From Evtepia gabavorous (lineage in GTDB: Bacteria; Bacillota; Clostridia; Oscillospirales; Oscillospiraceae), in assembly GCF_003425665.1 (NCBI RefSeq), contig NZ_QQRQ01000002.1:124001-188000 (forward strand): a stretch of DNA of 64,000 nucleotides, given 5' to 3'. A model generated the notes under the pieces. The model was not told where the DNA came from and did not search any database. It saw only the letters and a program-made list of their open reading frames with translations. Made by a program: the position numbers and the translations under genes. This document shows positions 17,762 through 25,797 of this stretch, in pieces (within the stretch, counting starts at the first letter, position 1; every line of letters begins with the position of its first letter).

Positions 17762-18814
17762 TTAAGCATCAAAGTGGACGATCATCTTTCGGGGGGCATG
17801 CTTTACCTGTTCTTCCAAGGTCTCCTCATAAGGAGCACAGGCGATGCCCCGGTCGGTGATCATGCCGGTGATGAGAAAGGCGGGGACCACGTCATAGGCG
17901 GGGGTCCATCCCTGGGCCTGTCCGCAGTCCAGACCCTCTGTCACGGCGGCGGGATCGCCTTCCTCCTGCCCGAAAACAGAGCCGTTTTCCGCGGTCAGGT
18001 CAATGTCGTCGGCATGGAGCACGGCGTAGAAGGGAACCGAGTGGAAGTAGCAGGCGATGGCCAGTTCATAGGTTCCCACCGGAGCTTTCAGATCCCCGTT
18101 TTTCGCAGCCAGAATTCCGTCGGCCAGCACCAAATGGGCCCCTTGGCGGGCCAGGAAGGTGGCGGCGGCGTGGTCGGGGATGAGGGTGCAGGGGACGTTT
18201 TCCTTGGACAGCTCCTGGGCCAGCAGCGTGCCGGCGGCCAGGGAGGGGCGGCCCTCGCAGAGGGTGACCTGCTCCAGCACATCCCGCTTCCAGCCCCGGC
18301 GGGCGATGCCCAGGGCCCCGCAGGGAGAGGCGGAGTGGAAGGCTCCCCGGTCGGTTCGGAGGAGAAGGCGGGTCCCCTCCCCCATGAGGTCGGTGCCGTT
18401 GCGGCAGATGTTCCGGTCGGCGATGACCTGCTGCCGGTCATAGGTGACAGCGGTGGCCAGCAGAGTGGTCAGTTGGTCCACGTTTTTGGTATAGGCTTCT
18501 GGCGGGTGCTCCATAAAATCCAGGGCGGCGGCCAGCTCCCGGGAGCCGGGGCGGCTGGCCAGGAGCAGGGCCTTGGCCTGGTCCAGTTTCTCCTGAAACT
18601 GGGGGGTCTGCTGGAGTTCCTGGTGGGCCATGGCGGCCAGACAGTAGCCGTAGACCCCAGCCACCGCAGCGATCTTCTCCTCCAAAATGGCGCCGGAGGA
18701 GAGGGCTTGGGCGGTCTCCTCCACGGTGGAGCAGGTGATCCAGTGCTCCTGCTGCGGGTAGGCCGCCTGGTCCAAAAGGGACAGGACGCCGTCCTGCCAC
18801 TGAAGTGAAATCAT
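17762..18814 (-). CDS. eIF-2B/MtnA-like sugar-1-phosphate isomerase homologue lacking the catalytic cysteine
   Basis: 350 residues with the MtnA (methylthioribose-1-phosphate isomerase) layout: an N-terminal helical part, then TLCEGRPSLAAGTLLAQEL (matching the family ETRPxLQGARLTAWEL), PDHAAATFL, LVLADGILAAKNGDLKAPVGTYELA (family GADRIAxNGDxANKIGTYxLA) and SVPFYAV. The proposed catalytic Asp (D232) is kept. The family motif with the catalytic Cys (TxCNAGAxAT) reads LRTDRGAFHSA, putting Thr154 where Cys is expected. So the fold is confident but the reaction is not. Divergent from an ABC-F gene; no other methionine-salvage gene is near. Confidence 0.7.
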   Translation of the reverse strand: MISLQWQDGVLSLLDQAAYPQQEHWITCSTVEETAQALSSGAILEEKIAAVAGVYGYCLAAMAHQELQQTPQFQEKLDQAKALLLASRPGSRELAAALDFMEHPPEAYTKNVDQLTTLLATAVTYDRQQVIADRNICRNGTDLMGEGTRLLLRTDRGAFHSASPCGALGIARRGWKRDVLEQVTLCEGRPSLAAGTLLAQELSKENVPCTLIPDHAAATFLARQGAHLVLADGILAAKNGDLKAPVGTYELAIACYFHSVPFYAVLHADDIDLTAENGSVFGQEEGDPAAVTEGLDCGQAQGWTPAYDVVPAFLITGMITDRGIACAPYEETLEEQVKHAPRKMIVHFDA

Positions 18815-18968
18815 ACGTAATGCCTCCTATTCTGGGTGTTCCCCGCCAGAGCGGGAAACACCGGCTGCTTGGCGTTATCATATCATACTTCCGGGCACAG
18901 CGCCACTCCCAATGGAAAAAACTTGGGGGATGGGGCTGATTGGGCCCGAAAACAGAGGAACAGGATTC

Positions 18969-20855
18969 ATGATTGACATTGCGGTACGAGACCTAAAGAA
19001 AGAATATGAGGTGGGCCAGCCGGTGCTGGATGGGCTCACCTTTCAGGTGGACACCGGCGAGCGGGTGGGCATCCTGGGCAGAAACGGGGCGGGAAAGACC
19101 ACCCTTTTCCGTATCCTCACCGGCCAGGAGGAAGCCGACAGCGGCGAGGTGATCCTCTCCCCGGGCAAACGCCTGGGGCTGATCTCCCAGATTCCCGTCT
19201 ATCCCGCCGGGTATACGGTGGAGGATGTGCTGCGCACAGCCTTTGATGACCTGAAGGCCATGGAGGCCGAGCTCCATCAGATTTCAGACCAGCTGGGCAG
19301 CGGGGACAAGGACCTGCTGGCCCGGTATGACCGGCTGCAGGCGGCCTATGAGGCGGGGGGCGGCTATGAGATCGAGACCCGGCTGGAGAAAATCTGCGCC
19401 GGTCTGGGCATTGAGCGGGCCTTCCGGGACAAAAACTTTGCCGATCTCTCCGGGGGAGAGAAAACCCGGATCAACCTGGCCCGTTTGATCCTGGTGGACA
19501 CGGAGATCCTGCTGCTGGACGAGCCCACCAACCACCTGGACCTGAATGCCACGGTTTGGCTGGAGGACTACATCAGCCATTATAAGGGGACCGTTTTGGT
19601 GATCTCCCACGACCGGTATTTTTTGGACAGAACCATCTCCCGGGTGGTGGAGCTGAAGAACGGCCGGGCGGAGTTTTACGCCGGCAACTACTCCTTCTAC
19701 GCGGTGGAGAAGGAACGGCGGTACTTAGAGCAGCTGCGCCAGTACAAAAAAGAGCAGGCAGAGATCCAACGCCTGTCGGAGACGGCGCGGATCATGCACG
19801 AGCACAACACCGAGCACTTGAACAAGCGGGCCTTTTCCATTGAAAAACGGATTGCCCGGCTGAACCAGACCGCCCGTCCAGAGGAGCGGAAGAAATTAAA
19901 GGCCAAGTTTGGCCAGGCGGAGTTTCACGCCGACGATCTTCTTTCCCTGCGGGAGGTGAATAAGGCCTTCGGCAGCCAGGTTCTCTTTGACCATGTGACC
20001 CTCCGGGTGGAGGATGGGGACCGCATCGCCCTGCTGGGGGACAATGGGGCGGGAAAGTCCACCCTGCTGAAGATCATCCTGGGGGAGGAGCCCCAGGACG
20101 GTGGCACGGTGAAGCAGGGGCTCACCGTAAAGGTGGGTTACCTGCCCCAGCAGATTCGATTTTCCCACCCGGAGCGCAGCCTCTACGACACCATGCTCTA
20201 CGAGGCGGGGTGCAATGCCCAGCAGGCCCGGGACCGTCTGGGGAAATTCCTGTTCCAGGGGGAGGATGTGTTTAAGCCCGTCTCCGTGCTCTCCGGCGGG
20301 GAGCAGAGCCGTCTGCGGCTGTGCATGCTCATGGATGAGAAGGTGAACTTCCTGATTTTGGACGAGCCCACCAACCATCTGGACCTGGACTCCCGGGAGT
20401 GGATCGAGGAGGCGGTGGAGGAATTCTCCGGGACCCTTCTCTTTGTCTCCCACGACCGGTACTTCATTGACCGGTTTGCCAACCGGATTTGGACCCTGGA
20501 AGGGGGGAAAATCCAGGATTTCCGGGGGGATTACACGGCCTATCAGGCCTATCGGGAGCGGCAAAAGGCGCTGACTCCGTCCCCCAAGAAAGAGGAGAAA
20601 GCAAAAAAGGAGAAACCCAAACGGTCCGGGGGCACCAAACAGCTGAAAAAGGAGCTGGCCGCCGCGGAGAAGCGGATGGAAAAGCTGGATCAGTTGCTGG
20701 AGGCCCTCAATGTCCAAAAGGAGGCTGCGGCCTCCGACTACCAAAAGCTCCAGGAGCTGCTCCAGCAGGAGGCGGCGTACAACGCGGAGTACGATGCCCT
20801 GATGGAGACCTGGGAAACCCTGTCCGAGGCCATTGCGGCAGAGGAAGGGACATGA
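18969..20855 (+). CDS. ABC-F family ATPase (Uup/EttA-type, ribosome-associated)
   Basis: 628 residues, two ABC domains and no membrane segments. Domain 1 has GRNGAGKTT (near 36-44), LSGGEKTR and LLLLDEPTNHLD; the linker (about 245-310, ERRYLEQLRQYKKEQAEIQ...) is the charged P-site-tRNA-interaction-like coil; domain 2 has GDNGAGKST, LSGGEQSR and FLILDEPTNHLD. A lysine-rich C-terminal coiled coil follows. ABC-F proteins act on the ribosome in translation control or antibiotic protection; which role applies here is open. Start at ATG 18969 gives the canonical N-terminus MIDIAVRDLKKEYE. Confidence 0.92.
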   Translation: MIDIAVRDLKKEYEVGQPVLDGLTFQVDTGERVGILGRNGAGKTTLFRILTGQEEADSGEVILSPGKRLGLISQIPVYPAGYTVEDVLRTAFDDLKAMEAELHQISDQLGSGDKDLLARYDRLQAAYEAGGGYEIETRLEKICAGLGIERAFRDKNFADLSGGEKTRINLARLILVDTEILLLDEPTNHLDLNATVWLEDYISHYKGTVLVISHDRYFLDRTISRVVELKNGRAEFYAGNYSFYAVEKERRYLEQLRQYKKEQAEIQRLSETARIMHEHNTEHLNKRAFSIEKRIARLNQTARPEERKKLKAKFGQAEFHADDLLSLREVNKAFGSQVLFDHVTLRVEDGDRIALLGDNGAGKSTLLKIILGEEPQDGGTVKQGLTVKVGYLPQQIRFSHPERSLYDTMLYEAGCNAQQARDRLGKFLFQGEDVFKPVSVLSGGEQSRLRLCMLMDEKVNFLILDEPTNHLDLDSREWIEEAVEEFSGTLLFVSHDRYFIDRFANRIWTLEGGKIQDFRGDYTAYQAYRERQKALTPSPKKEEKAKKEKPKRSGGTKQLKKELAAAEKRMEKLDQLLEALNVQKEAAASDYQKLQELLQQEAAYNAEYDALMETWETLSEAIAAEEGT

Positions 20856-20895
20856 CCCCTGCACCCGATGAACGATAGAAAGGAGAAAACACAGT

Positions 20896-21195
20896 ATGTC
20901 TGAGAAAGAAACCAACCGCCGTCCCGAGGCGTCCACCGAGGACAAGATGCAGGAGCTCTTCCGCCTGATGGACGAGAAAGCGGCCCAGGGAACCCTGGTG
21001 GAGACCGAGGAGGATGTCTCTGCCCAGAAGGAGAAGGTGGATACCACCCCGCTGTCTGAGAGTGAGACCGCGGCCTTTGAGTACAACATGATGATGATGC
21101 AGTATGAGGCCATGCTCCTGGATTATCAGCGCCGGGAGGCAGAGGAACAGGCCCAGAAAAAGGCGGAGCAGGAAGCGCGGGAGCAGGGGTCGTAA
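20896..21195 (+). CDS. small acidic coiled-coil protein, unknown
   Basis: 99 residues, very rich in Glu, Lys and Gln. The C-terminal half ([35 protein letters not shown]) is a predicted amphipathic coil. AAAGGAG precedes the ATG, and its stop overlaps the prfA start (TAATG), so it is translated together with release factor 1. I do not recognise a family. Conservation next to prfA in related genomes would tell whether it is a real partner. Confidence 0.7.
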   Translation: MSEKETNRRPEASTEDKMQELFRLMDEKAAQGTLVETEEDVSAQKEKVDTTPLSESETAAFEYNMMMMQYEAMLLDYQRREAEEQAQKKAEQEAREQGS

Positions 21196-22259
21196 TGTGG
21201 GAACAGCTGAACCAGGCCGCCCTTCGGCTGGAGGAGCTGGAGACCCAGCTGGCCCAGCCGGAGACCTATGAGAACCCGGACCTGGTGGCGGCCCTGAACC
21301 GGGAGCAAAAGGAGCTGACCCCTCTGGTGGAGACCTTCCATCATTACCAAGGGGCCCAGCGGGAGCTGGCGGGGCTTACAGACCTGCTCTCCGACCCGGA
21401 GTGCCGCCAGCTGGCCCGGGCGGAGTACGACCAGGTGAAGGCGCAGCTGGACCAGCTGGAGCAGACCCTCCGCCAGATGCTTCTGCCCAAGGACCCTATG
21501 GACGGAAAGAACGTCTTTCTGGAGATCCGTGCGGGGGTGGGGGGAGAGGAGGCGGCCCTTTTTGCGGCGGACCTCTACCGAATGTACGCCATGTACGGGG
21601 AGAAGCAGGGCTGGAAGCTGGAGCTGGACAACGTCAGCCAAACGGAACTGGGGGGCATCAAGGAACTGTCCTGCCTGGTGGAGGGGGAGAGCGCCTATGC
21701 CAAGCTCAAGCATGAGAGCGGCGTCCACCGGGTCCAGCGGGTGCCGGAAACCGAGTCCGGGGGACGCATCCACACCTCCACCTGCACTGTGGCGGTCCTT
21801 CCTCAGGTGGACGAGGTGGAGTTTCAGCTGAACCCGGCGGACCTGCGGATTGACACCTTCCGGGCCTCCGGGGCCGGGGGGCAGCACATCAACAAGACGG
21901 AGTCCGCCATCCGGGTGACCCACCTGCCCACCGGAACCGTGGTGGAGTGCCAGGACCAGCGGAGCCAGTATAAGAACAAGGACCGGGCCCTGTCCATCCT
22001 CCGGGCCCGCCTGTATGAGCAGGCGATCCAGGAGCAGGCCCAGGCTGTGGCTGGCCAGCGCCGGAGCCAGGTGGGGTCCGGCATGCGGAATGAGCGGATT
22101 CGGACCTACAATTTCCCCCAGGGCCGGGTGACAGACCATCGAATCGGCCTGACCCTCTATAAGCTGGACGCGGTGATGAATGGCGAGCTGGAGGAGCTGG
22201 TGGAGGGCCTGAGCCTGGCCGAGCAGAGGGAGAGACTGAAAAGGAGTGAAGACGGATGA
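21195..22259 (+). CDS. prfA: peptide chain release factor 1
   Basis: 354 residues. Ends translation at UAA and UAG. The codon-recognition loop [15 protein letters not shown] has the PxT tripeptide at residues 184-186, and the catalytic GGQ is at 228-230 ([20 protein letters not shown]). The stop overlaps the next gene by four bases (ATGA). The methyltransferase gene prmC, often found beside prfA, is absent here: sua5 follows directly. Confidence 0.97.
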   Translation: MWEQLNQAALRLEELETQLAQPETYENPDLVAALNREQKELTPLVETFHHYQGAQRELAGLTDLLSDPECRQLARAEYDQVKAQLDQLEQTLRQMLLPKDPMDGKNVFLEIRAGVGGEEAALFAADLYRMYAMYGEKQGWKLELDNVSQTELGGIKELSCLVEGESAYAKLKHESGVHRVQRVPETESGGRIHTSTCTVAVLPQVDEVEFQLNPADLRIDTFRASGAGGQHINKTESAIRVTHLPTGTVVECQDQRSQYKNKDRALSILRARLYEQAIQEQAQAVAGQRRSQVGSGMRNERIRTYNFPQGRVTDHRIGLTLYKLDAVMNGELEELVEGLSLAEQRERLKRSEDG

Positions 22260-22888
22260 ACAGCCGGAAAACCATACGTTACACCATGGAGGATGTGGCC
22301 CCAGCGGTGGCCATGCTGCAGAAGGGCGGGCTGGTGGCCCTGCCCACGGAGACGGTGTACGGCCTGGCCGTGAACGCGGAGAACAGCGCCGCGGTGTGGG
22401 TTCTCTATGAGGTCAAGCAGCGGGAGCGGGAAAAGGCCCTCTCGGTCCTGGTGACGGGTATGGAGATGGTGGAGAATTACTGCCAGAACATCCCGCCCCA
22501 GGCTTATGCCCTGGCGGAGCACTACTGGCCGGGGCCCCTGACCATGATTTTAGAGGACAAAGGGGTGGTCTCTGCCCTGGTCAATGACGGGTCGGGGACC
22601 CTGGGGGTCCGCTGCCCGGACCACCCGCTGACCCAGGCCATTCTCCGCCAGGCCGGCGTGGCCCTGGCGGCCCCCTCCGCCAACCCCTCGGACCAGCCCA
22701 GCCCCAAAACCGCCCAGGAGGTGCTGGACTATTTTGACGGGCACATTGAGGGGATCGTGGACGGCGGCCCCTGCCGGGTGGGGGTGGAGTCTACCATCGT
22801 GGACCTCACCGGGCCGGCGCCCCAGATCCTCCGGGAGGGGGGCATCCCCGGTCAGGAACTCCTGGACTTTTTGAAAGGACTGGGGTAA
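22256..22888 (+). CDS. sua5: L-threonylcarbamoyladenylate synthase (Sua5/YrdC family)
   Basis: 210 residues, about the single YrdC domain plus a short tail. Makes threonylcarbamoyl-AMP for the t6A modification of tRNAs reading ANN codons. Motifs: [18 protein letters not shown] (residues 24-41), [51 protein letters not shown], and the nucleotide-contacting [10 protein letters not shown]. It lacks the full C-terminal Sua5 domain. Translationally coupled to prfA. Confidence 0.94.
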   Translation: MNSRKTIRYTMEDVAPAVAMLQKGGLVALPTETVYGLAVNAENSAAVWVLYEVKQREREKALSVLVTGMEMVENYCQNIPPQAYALAEHYWPGPLTMILEDKGVVSALVNDGSGTLGVRCPDHPLTQAILRQAGVALAAPSANPSDQPSPKTAQEVLDYFDGHIEGIVDGGPCRVGVESTIVDLTGPAPQILREGGIPGQELLDFLKGLG

Positions 22889-22891
22889 GCC

Positions 22892-23494
22892 ATGAAAGTC
22901 ATTGGAATCACAGGCCCCACCGGCGCGGGAAAGACCACCGCGCTGAACGCCCTGCGAAGCTTAGGAGGGCAGATCATTGACGCCGATGCCGTGTACCACG
23001 ATCTGACCCGGTCCTCTCCCGCCCTGCGGGCGGAGCTGGAGGCCCGGTTTGGCCCGGTGTACAACGGGGAAACCCTGGACCGGAAGAAGCTGGGCGCGGT
23101 GGTCTTTCAGGACCAGAAGGCCCTGGCGGACCTGAACGCCATCACCCATAAATATGTGGCCCAGGAAACCGCCCGCCGCATTGCGGCGGCCCGTCAGGCG
23201 GGGGTTCCCGCAGTGGGCATTGACGCCATCGCCCTGCTGGAGAGCCCTCTGGCGGCCTACTGTGACCGTACCCTGGCCATCACCGCGCCGGAGGAACTCC
23301 GGGTGAAGCGGATCATGGCCCGGGAGGGAATTTCCGAGGACTATGCCCGGATGCGGGTGGCGGCCCAGAAGCCCAGTGCCTGGTTCCAGGCGCACTGTGA
23401 TGATACCTTGGAGAGCACCGAGACCGACACGGTGGAGACCTTTGCCCAGCGGGCTCGGGCACTTTTCCAACAGATGTTAGAGGAGAGCAAATAA
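22892..23494 (+). CDS. coaE: dephospho-CoA kinase
   Basis: 200 residues; last step of coenzyme A synthesis. P-loop GPTGAGKTT at residues 8-16, followed by the CoaE substrate motif IIDADAVYHDL, LNAITHKYV, and the lid RVKRIMAREGISEDYARMRVAAQ. It starts 3 bases after sua5, and its stop overlaps the next start by one base (TAATG), so it is within the coupled prfA run. Confidence 0.95.
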   Translation: MKVIGITGPTGAGKTTALNALRSLGGQIIDADAVYHDLTRSSPALRAELEARFGPVYNGETLDRKKLGAVVFQDQKALADLNAITHKYVAQETARRIAAARQAGVPAVGIDAIALLESPLAAYCDRTLAITAPEELRVKRIMAREGISEDYARMRVAAQKPSAWFQAHCDDTLESTETDTVETFAQRARALFQQMLEESK

Positions 23495-24906
23495 TGGACG
23501 AGAAAAAAGAACCGACGCTGCTCCAGCAGCGGAAAAAAGACCTCTTCTTCGCTCCCACCAACGGTTATGACCGTCTGGCCCCGGGGGAGGAGGAGGACAT
23601 CCAGGCCTATTGCGCCGGCTATAAGACCTTTTTGGATGAGGGCAAGACCGAGCGGGAGTGCGTGGACTATGCCATCGGCCTGGCGGAAGCCGCCGGGTTC
23701 CGCCCCCTGGTCCGGGGGGAGAAACTCCGGCCCGGGGACAAGGTGTACCGGAACAACCGGGGCAAGTCCCTCCTGCTGGCGGTGATCGGCCAGGAGAGCC
23801 TGAACCAGGGGGCGGTGATCGGGGCGGCCCACATCGACTCCCCCCGCCTGGACCTGAAGCAGAATCCTCTGTATGAGGAGAAGGAGATGGCCTACTGCAA
23901 AACCCACTATTATGGGGGGATCAAGAAGTATCAGTGGACCACCATTCCCCTGGCCCTCCACGGAGTGGTGGTGCGCCGGGACGGCACCGTGGTGCCGGTG
24001 CGCATTGGAGAGGCGCCGGGAGACCCCCAGTTCACCGTGGGAGACCTGCTGCCCCATCTGGCCGGCGACCAGGCAAAGAAGACCATGGGGTCCATCGTCT
24101 CCGCCGAGCAGCTGAACCTCTTTGTGGGCAGCCGCCCCTTTGGCACCGAAGAGGGGAGTGACCGGGTGAAGCTGGCCATGCTGGAGATTCTCCAGGAGAA
24201 ATACGGCATGGTGGAGGAGGACTTCCTGTCCGCCGAGCTCATGGCGGTGCCGGCGGCCAAGGCAGTGGACATCGGCCTGGACCGTTCGGTGATCGGCGCC
24301 TATGGACAGGATGACCGGGTGTGTGCCTACGCCTGCCTCCAGGCCCTGCTGGAGCTGGAGGGAGCGCCCCGGCTGACTGGCGTATGTGTGCTGGCGGACA
24401 AGGAGGAGATCGGCTCCCTGGGGGTCACCGGTATGCAGTCAGCGGCCTTTGATATCTTTATGAGCGATCTGTGCGACAGCCAGGGGGCCGCCCTGAAGGC
24501 CTGCTACGAGAATGCCTTCTGCCTCTCCGCAGACGTGACAGCGGCCTATGATCCCAACTTTGCAGAGGCCTATGAGGTGCGCAACAGCGCGTTTCTCAAC
24601 TACGGTGTCTGCCTCAGTAAGTACACGGGGGCCCGGGGCAAGTCCGGGGCCTCTGACGCCTCCGCGGAGGTGGTGGGAAAGGTCCGGCGGATTTTTGAAG
24701 AGAACCAGGTGATCTGGCAGCTGGCGGAACTGGGCAAGACGGACCAGGGCGGCGGCGGCACCGTGGCCTGCTACATGGCCAACCGAAACATTGACACCAT
24801 CGACGCCGGGGTGCCCGTGCTCTCCATGCACGCGCCCTTTGAGACCACGGCCAAGCTGGACTGCTACATGACCTACAAGGCCATGAAGGCCCTGTACACC
24901 CACTGA
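23494..24906 (+). CDS. M18-family metalloaminopeptidase
   Basis: 470 residues, matching the clostridial aspartyl-type or general M18 aminopeptidases. Zinc-binding signatures are GAAHIDSPRLDLKQNPLYE (first His-Asp pair), CVLADKEEIGSLG (the Glu-Glu pair), and the C-terminal SMHAPFETTAKLDCYMTYKAM with a metal-binding His. It removes N-terminal residues from cytosolic peptides. Fused by a 1-base overlap to coaE; 21 bases precede the next gene. Confidence 0.92.
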   Translation: MDEKKEPTLLQQRKKDLFFAPTNGYDRLAPGEEEDIQAYCAGYKTFLDEGKTERECVDYAIGLAEAAGFRPLVRGEKLRPGDKVYRNNRGKSLLLAVIGQESLNQGAVIGAAHIDSPRLDLKQNPLYEEKEMAYCKTHYYGGIKKYQWTTIPLALHGVVVRRDGTVVPVRIGEAPGDPQFTVGDLLPHLAGDQAKKTMGSIVSAEQLNLFVGSRPFGTEEGSDRVKLAMLEILQEKYGMVEEDFLSAELMAVPAAKAVDIGLDRSVIGAYGQDDRVCAYACLQALLELEGAPRLTGVCVLADKEEIGSLGVTGMQSAAFDIFMSDLCDSQGAALKACYENAFCLSADVTAAYDPNFAEAYEVRNSAFLNYGVCLSKYTGARGKSGASDASAEVVGKVRRIFEENQVIWQLAELGKTDQGGGGTVACYMANRNIDTIDAGVPVLSMHAPFETTAKLDCYMTYKAMKALYTH

Positions 24907-24927
24907 GAGAGAAAGAGGTAGATCCAT

Positions 24928-25770
24928 TTGAGTGTCCTTTCATCCATTTTCCTGGGGCTGGTTCAGGGCGTGGCGGAGTTTTTGCCCATCTCCAGTTCCG
25001 GCCACCTGTCTCTGTTCCAGAACTTCTTCGGGCTGGTGTCCGCGGAGGGGAGCCTGTTTTTTGACGTGCTCCTCCATTTGGGCACCCTGATTGCTGTCTT
25101 TGTCTACTACTGGAAGGACATTGTGGCGTTGGTGAAGGAGTTTTTCCATCTCATCGCCTGCGTGTTCTCCCGGGAGAAACGGAGGCAGATGAAGCGACTG
25201 CCCCCCAACGGGCGGCTGATCCTGATGATCATTGTGGCTACCCTTCCCCTGTTTGTCATCCTGCCCATCAAGGATAAGGTGGAAGGGCTGTACGGCAACA
25301 CCATTTTTGTGGGCTGCGCCCTGGCGGTGACCGGCTGCATCCTCTTCTTCTCAGACCGGATGGCCCGGGGCAAGAAGGGGCCCAAGTCTGCCACCATGCT
25401 GGATGCTCTGCTGGTGGGCGTGGGCCAGGCGGTGGCGGTGGTGCCCGGCCTCTCCCGGTCGGGGACCACCATCTCGGCGGGGATGATGCGGGGGTTTCAC
25501 CGGCGGTTCGCGGTGCGGTTTTCCTTCCTGCTGTCCATCCCAGCGGTGCTGGGGGCCAATATTCTGAGCATTGGAGAGGCTGTGCGGGAGGGGATTGACG
25601 TGTCCCTGCTGCCGGCCTACATTGTGGGCACCCTGGTGGCGGCCGTGTCCGGCTATTTTGCCATTCGTTTGGTGAATCTGCTGGCTGACAAAGGCAAGTT
25701 TGGCAACTTCGCTTACTACTGCTGGGGCATCGGCGCCGCAGCGGTGGTGGCCAGCCTGATCTTTCGCTGA
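24928..25770 (+). CDS. uppP: undecaprenyl-diphosphatase
   Basis: 280 residues, polytopic. Recycles the lipid carrier for peptidoglycan and other envelope polymers and confers bacitracin tolerance. Signatures: GLVQGVAEFLPISSSGHLSL at residues 8-27, with Glu and Ser/His, and PGLSRSGTTISAGM near 173-186, the catalytic Ser-Arg-Ser-Gly loop. A TTG start with AGAGGTAG upstream is used; no in-frame ATG precedes the conserved helix. Confidence 0.95.
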   Translation: MSVLSSIFLGLVQGVAEFLPISSSGHLSLFQNFFGLVSAEGSLFFDVLLHLGTLIAVFVYYWKDIVALVKEFFHLIACVFSREKRRQMKRLPPNGRLILMIIVATLPLFVILPIKDKVEGLYGNTIFVGCALAVTGCILFFSDRMARGKKGPKSATMLDALLVGVGQAVAVVPGLSRSGTTISAGMMRGFHRRFAVRFSFLLSIPAVLGANILSIGEAVREGIDVSLLPAYIVGTLVAAVSGYFAIRLVNLLADKGKFGNFAYYCWGIGAAAVVASLIFR

Positions 25771-25797
25771 TCCATAACCCAAAGCAAGGAGGGAAGT

